Positions 34,803 through 46,900 of a stretch of 64,000 nt of DNA are shown piece after piece. The DNA is taken from positions 64,071-128,070 of the forward strand of contig NW_006921545.1 of assembly GCF_000340215.1 (NCBI RefSeq), read 5' to 3'. This DNA comes from Pseudocercospora fijiensis CIRAD86 (taxonomy: Eukaryota; Ascomycota; Dothideomycetes; Mycosphaerellales; Mycosphaerellaceae). Numbering within the stretch: position 1 is the first letter of the stretch; each line of letters opens with the position of its first letter. The notes below the pieces were generated by a model. It saw only the letters and a program-made list of their open reading frames with translations. It was not told where the DNA came from and ran no database searches. The position numbers and the translations under genes were made by a program.

Positions 34803-35290
34803 CTACACGGTGTGAATCGGGTTCAGTGTCGACATCCACCTCCTTGTCAGCAGCCTCAACAGCGTTCTAAGCCTCGATAGCGTTCCAAACCTCTTCTCCC
34901 AAGGCGGCATAAACACGAATAGCCTTGAAAACTGCGTGAATCTGCATAGTACTGCATTCGCTGGCAGTTTGGAGCTCCTTGTAGCACCCGCAACACTTCT
35001 GAGCTGGATCCGAAGAATGTGGTTCGAGACAAGCAGCCCTGTTGTGGCCGACCTGGTGCGTGCCTCCGGGCAGTCCCACGCGAAATGGTCCTTATCACCA
35101 CAATGACGGCGACGAGCCTCGACCTCCTTGGTACGTTGTCTCAGTGGAGGAGCCATCTTCCAGCTTCTCGCCACCGGTGTTATTGTTATCATCGGCCTGT
35201 CAGCCACCAGCGCCGCCGTAAACTGGTGTCAGTCTTTCAGATATTGTCGACATCATCACATAGTACGCTATCCCAAGCAGACGCACCCAT
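34803..35290 (-). pseudogene. Broken zinc-knuckle-like gene
   Basis: Ordinary base composition. On the minus strand one frame (from ATG 35207) reads RTKEVEARRRHCGDKDHFAWDCPEA: a CCHC knuckle lacking its first Cys. From about 35080 the neighbouring frame fits better: VGHNRAACLEPH, KCCGCYKELQTASEC and AVFKAIRVYAALGEEVWNAI, ending TAG at 34867. Together they look like one Cys/His-rich protein split by a one-base shift, or an unrecognised exon junction. Overlapping plus-strand frames are shadows. Function is not assigned; a DNA- or RNA-binding protein is possible. Confidence 0.35.
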
Positions 35291-35540
35291 GCTATCAGAC
35301 AGTGGTGTTGGGTAATGTAGGTGTACTTGGAAGTGTGCAAGTTGCAGGTCAAGCGAAGGGCTGACTTCCTCGTGCTTGGTTTTCGCACTGGAGCTGCAAT
35401 CTATCAAGAAATACCACAAACAAGATGATACAACGTGAACCACTCGGGGAGATCTTGCTTCTCGGTACCTCAGATCCTATAGCGGTCTTTGCCAACATGA
35501 ACACCCTAGTTGGTTTCGGCCAATAGAGATCAGGAGCCAA

Positions 35541-35812
35541 ACATTAGTTATTCTACTCTATCAATGCTATCTATTATCCCATCCAATTCCCACCTCTCTG
35601 CCACCTCTCTACCACCTCCAAGCCCTTTCTTTTCCTCATCATTCCCATTCCCATCGATCTATTACTCTAAACGCTGAACCATCCCATCCCTTCCTCACAT
35701 CCGCATCACCTCCAACCCCATTCTTCCTATTACCATCCTATCCCATCCCATCCCATCCTATCCCATCCCATCCCATCCCATCCCTATCACTCTCACTCTC
35801 ATATCCAATCTC
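35541..35812. other. Intergenic, C/T-rich
   Basis: Pyrimidine-rich spacer after the stop of the membrane-protein gene. Holds a pentanucleotide array (CCCAT)n with CCTAT variants at 35733-35785. No gene or terminator motif is evident. Confidence 0.7.
35733..35785. repeat. (CCCAT)n microsatellite
   Basis: About ten CCCAT units with scattered CCTAT variants. Confidence 0.9.
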
Positions 35813-37204
35813 TCACTCTACCCCCTCCCTCCCCTCCCAAACTAAATACCTCCACCAAACCCTCCCCTCAATCCACCTCCCTGTAATCCGCATCTCCTCA
35901 ACATCCCTCCCCATCCTCTCCAACTCGCCCCAAATCTTCTCAAAAATCACCTCTTCTAAAAAGTTCCCCCACCAATTCCTCCCCGAAACTCTTCTCTTCG
36001 CATCAAACACCGAGACACCTCCTCCTAGGCGACTCGTGCTCCCATTCCGAATCTGAGCCACAAGGTTGGCGATGGGTGGGAATTGTCGGGTGATTTCCAC
36101 AGGGATGTTTTCGTTGGTGCCGTAGTCGTTGATGAGGTTTGTGAGTTTGGCGGAGGCTTCGGAGTAGGCTTCTCGGACGTTTGCAAGTGCGATGTGGATT
36201 TTGTAGCAGGTTGTGACTTTTTCGTTGAGCGACAAAAGGGTTTGGGAGAGGGACTCGGTAGGCGTTGGTGTAGGGAAGAGGTAGGGACGGAGATGGGTGT
36301 AGAGGGGGAAAGATTTTTGGTGGAAGAGACGGGGCCAGAAGGAGAGGGAGGAGGAGGAGTAGAAGGCGATGAGGCGGTCGAGAGAGATTGTATAAACTGA
36401 AGAGGAGGTGGTGGTGGTTGACGTGCGGGTGGAGCTGAGGAGGCGATAGATGTCGTTGATGCTTTCGAGGATTGTTTGGTTGATTGTTGTGTCGATGGCA
36501 GATTCGAGTTTTATGACTTTGATGGCGTAGGTTGCGAGGTCGTTGGCGAGGATGAGGGTGTCATGACGGAAATCTTCGAAAACTGATGCTTCAGATAAGT
36601 CTGCTGCAGATGGGATGGCATTTTGAGATGGATTGGAATCTTGCTGCCAGCAACCTGTTTCGCTCTGTGTCATGGTGAGGCCAAGGGATGGAGATCCTTG
36701 TTGCATGAGCCTTTCCTGGATAGATGTCCATGTCCGGTTGATGGAGGAAGTACCTGGCACGCGACAGGCCGCGACGAGACAGGTATACGCGCTTGCCGCT
36801 CCGGCACCGTGGAGGTAGGAGAGTTCTGTCTCTGCGAATGCCACAGTAGTGGTGCTGTCCTTGCGGAGTCGACGTAGGGATGATGGTAGGGATGAAGTCG
36901 TCTCCGGCGCTGGCAAAACAAGGATCAATTGAAGCCAGATGAAGAAAATGGCCAAACTGAGAGTAAGGAGCAGACCAATCCACAGGTGGTGTTTTCGGCA
37001 GTGTCGCGCCATGTACGCTGCATGCCGATTGCGAAACCAAATGATTTTGACAACAGAGAGCACACCGATACAGAAGCAGCAGATGAATCCGAGCACGTCG
37101 ATGATGAACGGCAAGTGGAAGTACCAAAAGGCGACAAGCAGTGCTGTTCCAAGGTAGGTGAGCTTGATGTTGCCGTGGCCAGCACAGCGACGAATATTGT
37201 CCAT
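35813..37204 (-). CDS. Predicted membrane protein, unknown function
   Basis: Intact 463-codon frame from ATG 37204 to TGA 35813-35815. The frame stays open to another ATG at 37321 (502 aa), but that N-terminus is Cys/Ser-rich and poor in codon usage, so the inner start (MDNIRRCAGHG) is preferred. Two long hydrophobic blocks near the N-terminus (about residues 15-53, likely two helices, and 73-102: LWIGLLLTLSLAIFFIWLQ) predict three membrane segments. The rest is a large soluble part, helical with Ser/Thr-rich stretches (TSTTTTSSS) and an aromatic C-terminal end (RVWWRYLVW). No enzyme motif is visible. The TE-mutated blocks stop on either side, and codon use is normal. Probably a fungal-specific endomembrane or plasma-membrane protein. 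No homologue recalled. Confidence 0.75.
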   Translation of the reverse strand: MDNIRRCAGHGNIKLTYLGTALLVAFWYFHLPFIIDVLGFICCFCIGVLSVVKIIWFRNRHAAYMARHCRKHHLWIGLLLTLSLAIFFIWLQLILVLPAPETTSSLPSSLRRLRKDSTTTVAFAETELSYLHGAGAASAYTCLVAACRVPGTSSINRTWTSIQERLMQQGSPSLGLTMTQSETGCWQQDSNPSQNAIPSAADLSEASVFEDFRHDTLILANDLATYAIKVIKLESAIDTTINQTILESINDIYRLLSSTRTSTTTTSSSVYTISLDRLIAFYSSSSLSFWPRLFHQKSFPLYTHLRPYLFPTPTPTESLSQTLLSLNEKVTTCYKIHIALANVREAYSEASAKLTNLINDYGTNENIPVEITRQFPPIANLVAQIRNGSTSRLGGGVSVFDAKRRVSGRNWWGNFLEEVIFEKIWGELERMGRDVEEMRITGRWIEGRVWWRYLVWEGREGVE

Positions 37205-37321
37205 CGAAAGAGGAGAGTTGTACAAGTTTGATGTGTGACGGCAAGAAATTCTGCGTTGCTGGAGAAATTCTGGCGAAGTTGGAAGACTCGGGCGACAAAG
37301 GCATGCATGTTGGGTGCCCAC

Positions 37322-37629
37322 CTTCGCCGTTTGCCGAAATCAACGTGATTGATGTCAATGTTTGAGGCGCAACATCATGTCTCTGTATCAAACCTTCCAA
37401 GCTTGCCAGAGTGAAACCGGAAACAAACATGAATCGCCGCTGTCTCGGCTGGAGAAGGGAGCGTGACGCGCAGTGCAGGCCACTGTTTGGCATGTGCGAC
37501 AGTTTTGTATTTGTGATATCTGAGAGTATGAACCAGAGTCAAAGTCTCAAGTCATACTCCGTGAATAGTAGATACATGCATGCGTGCCAAGCCCCATGTG
37601 CCAGTCTGTAACATTCATCTGATATCGAC
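37322..37629. other. Upstream region of the membrane-protein gene
   Basis: Normal composition; no other convincing gene (a 66-codon plus-strand frame lacks coding character). Ends at the target duplication of the RecQ element, so the natural upstream DNA now continues at 47871. Confidence 0.6.
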
Positions 37630-37637
37630 CAATCACT

Positions 37638-37653
37638 CTACCTCCATTCAGGC
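37638..37653. repeat. Left terminal inverted repeat of the RecQ element
   Basis: CTACCTCCATTCAGGC; exact complement at 47847-47862. Preceded directly by the target duplication CAATCACT. Confidence 0.95.
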
Positions 37654-38575
37654 GCCCCGCTTTGTAGGCTTGGCTTAGACACCACCTTCCATACCACCTT
37701 CCATACCACCTTCTACCTACCCACCACCTTCCACCTATGCTTGTTTCTATTCTAAATCGTTCTTACATCATCTATACCAAGTACACTAATATCTATTTAG
37801 TTAGCGGTCTATGCGAAGCCTATAGCGGAGCGCCTAAAGGCAAACCGTACGGCCCTTATACAATTGCCTACGGGTATTTAGTATAAAGTGAAATACAGAA
37901 CAACAACCACATTAGATATAGACAAACCTAGAAAAAGGGTCCTACGTATTGATACGGTCTATAGAATTGTCTATACAAAGTACTCTATAAAATGTTAATT
38001 GAAACCTCTATCTTCTATATACTAAGACATGTTTCCTACGAGACTCGTTTGTTCTACCCTACCTAGTGTTACTTATATACAAACAGCATATGAAAGCCTA
38101 AACAAAGTACGTGCGGGCCGTCGTACTAACTATCTCTCGAACCTCCCGCACTTAGAATGCCTAAATTCTTCTACCTTTGCCTTTATCTCGCTACCGAGGG
38201 CTGTATACCTCTACTAACCTAACCCATCAATTATTTGCTGTTACTCGTAGCTACCGTATTAACTAGTACGACCTCGCACTCGATTATACTTCCTTAAGGG
38301 CCGCTAGTCACTTCTAGGCGCTTGCGGAGTGTTTCTAAGTGTACCTCGTTGTCGCTGCACCCTATAAATTCTATCTCCGACATTAACATTCGCTATCCAA
38401 CAATACTAGTAACTGTTCGCACCGACTCGAGCTCCGCAATCTCTAATGCATTAGAGTACCGACCCGCCTCGTCCTATATTAGTGTTTGCGACCTTATCGC
38501 CGCCGCCGCCGCCTATATTTCGAGATCTAGCTTCCGATACTCGAGTATAGTAGCTAGCGCGCATCGCCGCCTACA

Positions 38576-41500
38576 ATGCCTCTTAAGAACCTTAGTAGAA
38601 AGAAGCAGAATGCCGTAAATCGGTAGAAGACTAAGGAGCGTAATAAGAAGCGCGCGGATAGGCGTAAGCGTGCTAATAGCTAGAGTAATAAACAGCACTT
38701 TCTAGCATAGCTTCCTAGGCGCGCTACGGTTAATCGAGAGCGACCAGATTTCAGCTACCTGCTAGCGGTCTAGTAGCCTAAGAACAAGCAAGATTATAAG
38801 GCATAGTTCTAGGGTCGATGCGATCGTATTAATGCCGCTAATAAGACTAAGCGCTTGTTATAGGATCAAGTTAAGCAACTCGTATACGATGTAGTAGCGT
38901 GTCTAGAAGCAAAGAACGTCTACCGCAATATCGTTACTACTAGCCTTATAAAGCTATTGGACCGCCTCTATCTAGGTAAAGGTTATTAGCTAAAGGATAT
39001 CCAAATCGATCTAGTCTATGCGCTTATCTTTAGTAGTAGTAATGTCTTACAAATCTCAAAGACAGGCGAGGGCAAGAGTCTCGTGTTTATAGCCTTTACG
39101 TATCTGACCGGCCTAATAACGCTCCAATTCACACTACTAAACCGCCTCGGCGAGGAACAGGCAGAGGCTATTGACAACCGTTATTAGTAACTCTAACTAG
39201 GTAGATAGGCAGATAGACAGGTTTAGCTAGATAGCATTATTAACGCTGTCAATATTACCTCTGAAACTATAAGCCTCTAGCCTAAGCTATTGGAGCATAT
39301 CGCTAATAGCCGCTTTCATTATATTATCCTAAGTCTAGAGACTAGTGCTAGTCCTGCATTCCGGAAGCTGCTACAAGATTTAAAGGTGCGCGCTCGCATT
39401 AGTCTTATAGTTATTAATGAAGTCTATCTTGTAAACAAATAGCGCGACTTTCGGAAGGAATATACACAGATCTTTGCATTACGCAAGCTGCTCCGTAATA
39501 ACACAGTCTAGCTTAGCTGCTCTGCGACTATATCTAAGGAGACAGAGGAGTTTATGCTTAAGTATAGTGGCTTCCGTCTCGTTAGTAATTAGCTATTCTA
39601 GACTAAAATTATCCGTAGTAGTGTCGACCGTCTAGATACGATATATATACTGCGCACTATTCTAAAGAACTAGCTCCGCTTATATGAGTACCTCTACTTT
39701 ACAATTAGTAGCGCATTCGACCTAGAAACCAAGCAAGCTACGCCAATAAACATTAAGAAGGCCCTTCTGTTTATCGATAGTCGTAAGTATATCTAGGATT
39801 TAGCCAATGTTATTCGGCACTGGCTAGTCGCGACGACCGCTAAATGCGAGGACCTAAAGAAGCGATATACTTAGGACAACAAGGGTATTAATGTGTATAC
39901 TATAGTAACCTTCTATACTAGCAGTGTCGCTAAGCGAGACTAGAAGCGGCGCTATAGTCGCTTCTGTAAGACTATAGAGCATCTAGATGGTCTATTAGAA
40001 CACCGCATTATAGTTGCTACGACTGCGTTTAGTGTCGGCCTTAATATACCAGATATTGAGCTTGTTGCTTAGGCTAGATTCACTATTATACGCGATATTG
40101 AAGATGTTATCTAGCGGCTTGGTCGTGTTAGTCGTGCTATTCTACGTAGCCTAGCCTTTATTTTCCTACCGTACTACATTAATAATAGCATTAAGCAGCT
40201 ACTACTAGACTTAAACTATCCGGCGATTAGGCCGCGCGGCCGACGTAGATCGCATGCTCTATTCCGGCTATTAGGTCTCTACTAGTCTAAGCTTCTAGGA
40301 GAAGATACTAATACGCCCGGTACTCGAGAAGTCGCTAACGATAATAGTGATAATAGTAATAATAATAGCTATTAGACTAAGAAGGAAATGGAGCTACGCG
40401 ATAAGATTCCTCGAATATAGCGTAAGTTCTAGAATAATTATCTCCGCGGCTAGTACGGTATGTGCCTACGTAAGGTCGTCCTTCGATATCTTAGTAAGGA
40501 TAAGGCAATGTATTTCTAGCAGCTACTAGCAGTAGAAGACTGCTGCAACATCTGCAATCCAGACCTAAATACCCTCTACATCGACATACCTCTAGAGGGT
40601 ACTGCTCCTCCGAAATTCAAGGCACTAAGAGCCGGTACTCGCCTAGCATTCGGATTTAGTATACTAAAGGATTGGGTATTAAAGCGACCTAATATTCGGT
40701 ATCCGTATTAGTCAAATCGTATAAGATTCGACATTCTATCGATAGAGACTATCGATAATCGTATACTAGCTAACATTGCGAACGTATTTACTGCCGCTAA
40801 CTCTATTGATATATAGAACGATATTGCTATCGACGAGGATCTCCTAAAGCAGAAAGCGGCGGATTTTGTAGATTGGTTCTAGAAGCTTCAATAGCATAAG
40901 TAGCCCTTCTCGATATAGGAAGTTATCGACATCCTAAAGAGTATTAGTCTAGAGGTATTAGCTAAGTAGCGTATAGGCCTCGATACAAAGGCTAAGGCTA
41001 CTAAAGATAAGGAGAAGGAGAAGTAGGAACAGGCTATAAGAGAGGCAGCGCAGAACGCGCTTAGTGTACGTCGTATAGCTAATACTACCTTGCTAGCTAT
41101 AATACTATTTACACTATAGCAGCGTGCTACGGCAGTCAATAAGATGAGAAACAGCCTCGTAGAGTCTACTAGTGTGTAGGCAGATCGTCTATATAGCCGC
41201 AATAGTTAGGTATCCGGAACTCGAGGCTAAGAACGCCTAGGTTCATCTAGTAGACTAGGTACTTAGCGACAGCTACTACCGCAGATTAGCGCTGCTGCTA
41301 AGTAGGCATATAGCCGAGCTGAGCAGATCCTAAGCACTATATCTCGTACTAACGAGGAGCGAGGAGGTCGTGTCTTACGCACCGAGCGTAGACTCTCTAA
41401 GGCAGGTCGGCGTATAATAGGTAGCTCTGCTAGTAGCTCTCTAAGTAGGCGTTAAGTATAGGCAATCGAATAGGCGGTATGCTAGACTAGTCGCTATCGT

Positions 41501-41653
41501 ATCGGCTGTCGCTGTCGTATTAGATGTCGCTATCGCATCGGCTATCGCTATCGTATTAGATATCGCTGTCGTATCGATTATCGCTATCGTATCGATTGTC
41601 GCTATCGTATCGATTGTCGCTATCGCATCGATTGTCGCTATCGCAGTATTTAG
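38576..41653 (+). pseudogene. RecQ-family (TLH-like) helicase carried by transposon
   Basis: One frame of 1,026 codons from ATG 38576, interrupted only by TAA/TAG. A basic N-terminus (MPLKNLSRKKQ) is followed by LKDIQIDLVYAL before the helicase core. Walker A SKTGEGKSLVFI is at residues ~161-172. Motif II reads VINEVYLV (~279; ancestral DE.H with GAT to AAT and CAT to TAT), motif III SCSATI, motif V TTAFSVGLNIPDIELV and motif VI QRLGRVSRAI (~513). The C-terminal side shows a RecQ-type zinc-binding Cys pattern: CLRKVVLRYL, then AVEDCCNICNP. No HRDC domain is seen. The gene ends in nine in-frame repeats of RYRIDC. Relatives include telomere-linked and dispersed fungal RecQ helicases. Here the gene clearly lies inside a transposon with defined ends. 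It may unwind ends or repair gaps during transposition. Confidence 0.85.
41491..41650 (+). repeat. 18-bp tandem repeat coding RYRIDC
   Basis: Nine units of TCGCTATCGTATCGATTG and variants, in phase with the helicase frame (Arg-Tyr-Arg-Ile-Asp/Gly-Cys). They form its C-terminal 50 residues. Confidence 0.9.
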
Positions 41654-41911
41654 TAGGATTTCATAGTAGATAGTAGACCTTTAACACAACATACAGCATA
41701 GCACGTATATCTCCCGTTTTTAGCACTATTACGCCCTTTGTTATAGTCTTTGTTAAAATCGGTATATAGCTAAAGTCGATAGATGTATAAGAGGAAATCG
41801 CGATCTTAGAGCCGGCCTAATCCCGCTAATCGGATGTTATGCTATAGTAAATCCGAGCCTTAGCGGGCTGTCGAGGCTTCCTCTATCTAAATCTCCTTCC
41901 TCGAATTTACA

Positions 41912-43411
41912 ATGCTTTCTAAACAATAATACCGCCGCCGCTACGCTACGCTAAACCGAGTCGATTAAGCGTATTTCTAGCAAAGCGCGCTAGCAAAAGT
42001 GTCTAATACGATAACGACGGCCGCAGCCTTAGGCATACCGAAGTCCTCTTTTCTAAGCCCTATTTCGAGAAGTCCTATTTCGAGAAGTCCTATTTCGAGA
42101 AGTCCTATTTCGAGAAGGCCGACAAAGCTAATACTATACTTATCGCACTACATGCTTGCTAGTAGGCACTACAACATATACGGTAGGATAGAAGCGTAGG
42201 GCAATAATATGCAATCGAGAACCGCCGAAGCGACCTCTTACGTTAATACCCTCCTATACTTAAAAGAACACTAGCGTTTAGGGATCTAATATAACTAGCG
42301 GTTTAAGGGCCGGCTAGGAGCATACTACAAGAAGCACACTAGAAGTATACATTGCCTATAAACCTACACTTAAGCAGGCCGCGAAGCAAGCTAAAAGCAA
42401 GCTGTATACGGCGGATGCTCTCCTCGTGTTAAGTTCTTAACGCATTCTATTACTAACTATAACAGAGTGTAGAGCAGGCATTATTAAGCGTGTAATACTA
42501 GCGAACTTATAAAGAGTTGGATACTAGGTACCGACTAAAGCTACCTAGAGAACAATAGTCGAACCGCGCCTAAAGTTGTCAAAAAGACAGTGTTAAAAAG
42601 ATATGCCCCTAGAAGCCTAACACGTGCTACGTACTGCTTCGAGCAGTCTTAATGCGCTCGGTCTCGCGGATAGGGATACGCACTACAGGTATATAATAGT
42701 CTTAATGCGCTCGGAGGGAAGGGGGGGTGCGTACTATAGTTGTCTAGCAGAGTCGATGCGCTTACTGCAGTCGTATAGCAGTGCCCTTATAAAGACGTCT
42801 TGCTTAAGGACGCCTGTTCGTACCGCGGAACTATAGTATTAACAGCTCGCTGCCTAGAGGCTATATCCGATATCGTACGCTCCTAATCGCCGAAGTTGTA
42901 AAGGCTGCGTTATACTAAGCTTAACTAGATATACGTATAGTATCCCGAGAAGAGCCTAATGTAGAAAGCCTATTATAGCAATAGACAAGAAGACTATCTA
43001 ATGCGGAATTACCTAACAGCAATGCTACTATAGAATAGCTATACTAAGACTGCGATTGATTCCTAAACCTACTCGCTAGGAGAGTCGCCTTTCGGCAAAG
43101 CCTATCGGAGACTAAGGACTAGACTGAACAAACAATACCTGTTAAGGGACCTCGACTAATTCTAAGCGGTTCTATCGGTAGCAAGTCGCAGGACTAGCAA
43201 GGAATAGTGTTAGTCGCAGTAGAGAGCCACTTCTACTCGCGATAAGAGGTATCTCGATACTGCCGCTATAGTATATAGACAGTTAGTGTATTGCTAGGGG
43301 TAGAGGTATTCACTATCGCTAGTCACGCGCAAGGCGGATACTGTCGCTAGTTACGCACGAGGCGGATACCGGCATATAGTATAGTTGATGTAAAGAAGAA
43401 GAAGAAGTTGA
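41912..43411 (+). pseudogene. 499-aa unknown protein of the RecQ element
   Basis: One frame from ATG 41912 (MLSKQQYRRRYATLNRVDQA) to TGA 43409-43411. TGA is not a usual RIP product, so this is probably the true stop. All internal stops are TAA/TAG. Residues ~49-69 are four copies of SPISR (15-bp direct repeat, 42057-42117). Later come Cys/His-containing stretches (RSIHCLQTYTQAGREA, SRHYQACNTSELIKSW), a glycine-rich loop and a basic helical end (FGKAYRRLRTRLNKQY). I do not recognise the family. Position between helicase and the convergent big gene suggests a partner in transposition or a DNA-binding protein. A piece of its 5' end (AKV.NTITT) recurs at 43899-43955. Confidence 0.6.
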
Positions 43412-43734
43412 AGTTAGAAAGCGAAGGTCTATCTACGTAGGTAAGGTTGAGCTACGTAGTCGACAATAGGCAGCAATAACGGCTATATATTACCTTACCA
43501 ACCTACCCGCTCCTTTACGGCAAGAGCGACATTATTTACTAGACGCTAGCATATAATTATACCTAAGGCCGCCCCGTTAGCCAAATCAGTCGAGTATAGT
43601 ATACACTAGCAGGTATAAGCTGCGATAGCTATAAGACAGCAAAGTCCAATTAGCACTGTAGTTAATACTATAACAAGAACGAGCTAGAGTTAATACTATA
43701 GCAAGAACGAGCTCGAGTTAACACTGCCCTTTGC

Positions 43735-43890
43735 GCTATATAGCGGCCGGCTAGCTAGCACGACGCCTATCTAGTTGACTTTATCGAGAAGCTATATAGC
43801 GGCCCGCTAGCTAGCATAATGCTTATCTAGTTAACTTTATCGAGAAGCTATATAGCGGCCGGCTAGCTAGCTAGCTAGTATAAGATCCTT
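43735..43890. repeat. 56-bp tandem repeat, ~2.5 copies
   Basis: GCTATATAGCGGCCGGCTAG starts at 43735, 43791 (GGCCCGC variant) and 43847. It lies in the spacer between the convergent 499-aa and 1,029-aa genes. Confidence 0.9.
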
Positions 43891-43975
43891 CGATTGAGCG
43901 CGTTTCTAGCAATTGGCGCTAGCAAAAGTGATTAATACGATAACGACGGAGACTAGAAGTAGAGAAATATCATCC

Positions 43976-46900
43976 TCAATCTACAAACCTATACTCGCTA
44001 TCTATTGTTCTAATCGTATCCTCTCGTATAGTGTATACTATAAACTCTCTTTAGTTATCGCCCGTAGCATTAACAACCTGAACCTCCGCACCGATTAGCT
44101 TAGCCTATCTATTAGCACGCTAGATAGCATCGATCTACTTAGAGTTATTCTCGTTAATAGCAGCACCCCTAATGTTGCTACGATTAGCAGTAGCCTCGCG
44201 ACTAGCCTTAGCACTATCTATATCTTTAATTACGGCATCCGTAACAGTAGACCGGCCTTCGCAATAGTCCTTGTTACTCTAGTTGAATGCAGCGACCTTC
44301 TTACGGATTTGATCGCTACTAAGCTGCTAGATATTATCTAATAACTGTCTACCTTTATTGCTATACAGAGCTATAAATCTATTAGAGAAGAGCTTCTCTA
44401 CGCGGCTAAAGACGTCAACAGCTGTGTTCTTATAGGTGTGGTAGCTGCTTAGCTTAATGCTAGTAAAGGATATCATTATGTTGCGTAGAGTACGAGACGG
44501 CTCGCGATTAAGGGCAATCTTCTTAAAGGTTGCTAGTAGGTTATAGGTCGAGTTGCCGATGCGATTAATATCTTCTAAATACTCGTAGTTGTGTCTGCGA
44601 TAGTTAGCAATAATCTAGATATAGACACTTATTATAAACTTACATCTTAAGCTGCTTATTAGCCGCTATCGTATAGCCCTTCTTGCTATTAGTAATAATT
44701 CTAGACGATAGAATAGCTTCCTAGAGGACATTATTACAACTAGGACTAAGCAGCTATCGCTCATACAGCATTATCCGCCTATAATTGCCTTGCTTAGCGC
44801 CGAAGAAATTTGGAACTAAGTGGTTAACGATCCTACGTAGATAACTAATATCGGCGTTGCGAATACTAAGTCGTAGAGTAAGGAAGATCTCAATTTCCTA
44901 TATCATCCGCGCTATTGTAGTATACTAGGCATTAGGCGCTGCCTTACCGGTACGATACGGCAGGCCGCGCTATGCTTCGATAGAGAGGAGCTTCTTATAG
45001 ATATTATATAGTATCTCGAGGTATTGCTAAGCTGTTAATCGAGAGAGAGCCTCTCTAATAGCCTATATACGGTTATCCTCGCTAGAGATTACTATGCGAC
45101 CCTAGCTAGACAACTACTCGATCGCCGCACTAATACTACGTAAGCGGAACGTAGTCTTAAGTAGCTAGAGGATCTTAAAGAACTTCGGCTTGTCTTTACT
45201 AACCTTGTTCTTACTATACTAAAAAGCGGTATCGCCCTTTACTATCTGAGCTACTAGTAGAGCCTCGCTATCGCTGTTCTTGTCCTAGTGCGTACGTAGG
45301 ATAGTGAATGCGCAGTTTATTATAGTATGGAACTAGGCTAGCGATATAAGAAGGCTGTCGCGCTTGTCGTATAGATCCTTATTCTCAACGCTCTTATTAC
45401 GTATACTATGTCCTCGAAGCACGGTTATGTTATCGCTATTCTAGATGTAAAGGGGTCCCTCTAGTCCGCTTGCAAAGTCCTTCTCGCGATCTAGGTCCTA
45501 GAACTTAAGCAGGATCTTATCTTATACAGCATATATGCCCTTAATAGTAGCCTTATTATTGAACGATATAGGCTGCGAGTATACTTCTATACGGGCAGGA
45601 TTTAGCTCATCGATTATAGGCTAAGCTAGTCGCTTTAGCGCTGCGCTACTACGGCCCTCCTCGTTCTTAAAGATCGTCTCGACGGCTTCTAGGAATGTAT
45701 ACGCAATAGCCTCGTCGATGTAGAAGAGCGCGGTCTTTATGCTAATATCGGTAATCTCCTCTCTATCTAGGCGTATCGCCTTGTCTTCGTAGATATTCTT
45801 AAGGATATTATTAGCATTTAGCGGCTTGTCGTAATGAATCATCTTCTTCTTTAGGCTACCCTTCGGAATGCGCTTGTTTACGGCTATATACGACGTAGTT
45901 ATAGCTACTATCTTATTGGTATCGCTAGTGTTCTAGATAGTACGCTTCTATATACGATTGAAATTGTCGATAGTGCTACTATACTGCTTGTCTAGATGAT
46001 TGTATAGCTCGGCAATCTGCGTTTCTATATAATCGGCATTCTTGTCTATTAGGATCTAGATAGTCTAGTATACTAGCGTTATATTTAGATTGTTCAAGAC
46101 CTCGATAGTGCGGCGACTCGCACTATTGCTAATAAGGAAGATACTAAGGATCTTTAGAAAGAATAATGCCTTAATATAAGACATCGAATAGAGGACTTAA
46201 GAAGTTAGCATTATCGTACGCTTCCGTATAACGTTACGCTTGTCTGCGAATTTAGTCTAGTACTACTAATAATCGCGGCGTACATTGGGCAGCAGGTCCT
46301 AACCGAGCAACTGATGCTATAGAGAAAGCCGGTAGGCTGACCGCACGGTTATGTGCGCTTCTGCTAGAAGTTTGACTCGCGTGGTTGGAGTAAGAGTTTA
46401 GAGCCTGCATGGCGCCGTTGGAGATATTAGGCTCTTTAGCTTATTACGAACGATACGAGCGCTAAACAGGCGGTCTTCTAGAAAGGCATCGGTAACAGCC
46501 TTAAGGTTCTTCTCGTAACGCTTCGAGCGCTTTATAGTCTTGCGGGACTTAGTAGATACAGATACCGTCTCGCCTAGCTTGCCGACTAAATACTTGACGA
46601 AGTATCTAATACTGAGCTTATATCTAGCTATAAGATCCTTGACTTCCTTATACCGCTTATTAAGCACACGTTTCATCGCAATATTCTTAGTAGCCTAGCG
46701 CGTATTGTCGAGTGCTTCTTCATCTTCGTCGGCATCCTTATTATCGTTATCTCGGGCTTCGAGTTCTTTATTATTACTTAGCTCTGTATCTTCTTCGCCG
46801 AGATCTTTATCTTCCGTCTCCGACTCCGACTCCTTATCCTTAAATTCGCTAATCTTAGGTATGTCCGCCGGTCGCACGATAGTCTCCGGTACATTACTTA

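Noticed and set aside
35019..35540. Plus- and minus-strand ORFs of 60-100 codons overlapping the zinc-knuckle remnant
   Set aside because: Shadow frames without coding character.
36083..37231. Plus-strand and alternative minus frames (100-300 codons) over the membrane-protein gene
   Set aside because: Antisense or shifted shadows; the 502-codon frame contains the membrane segments and normal codon use.
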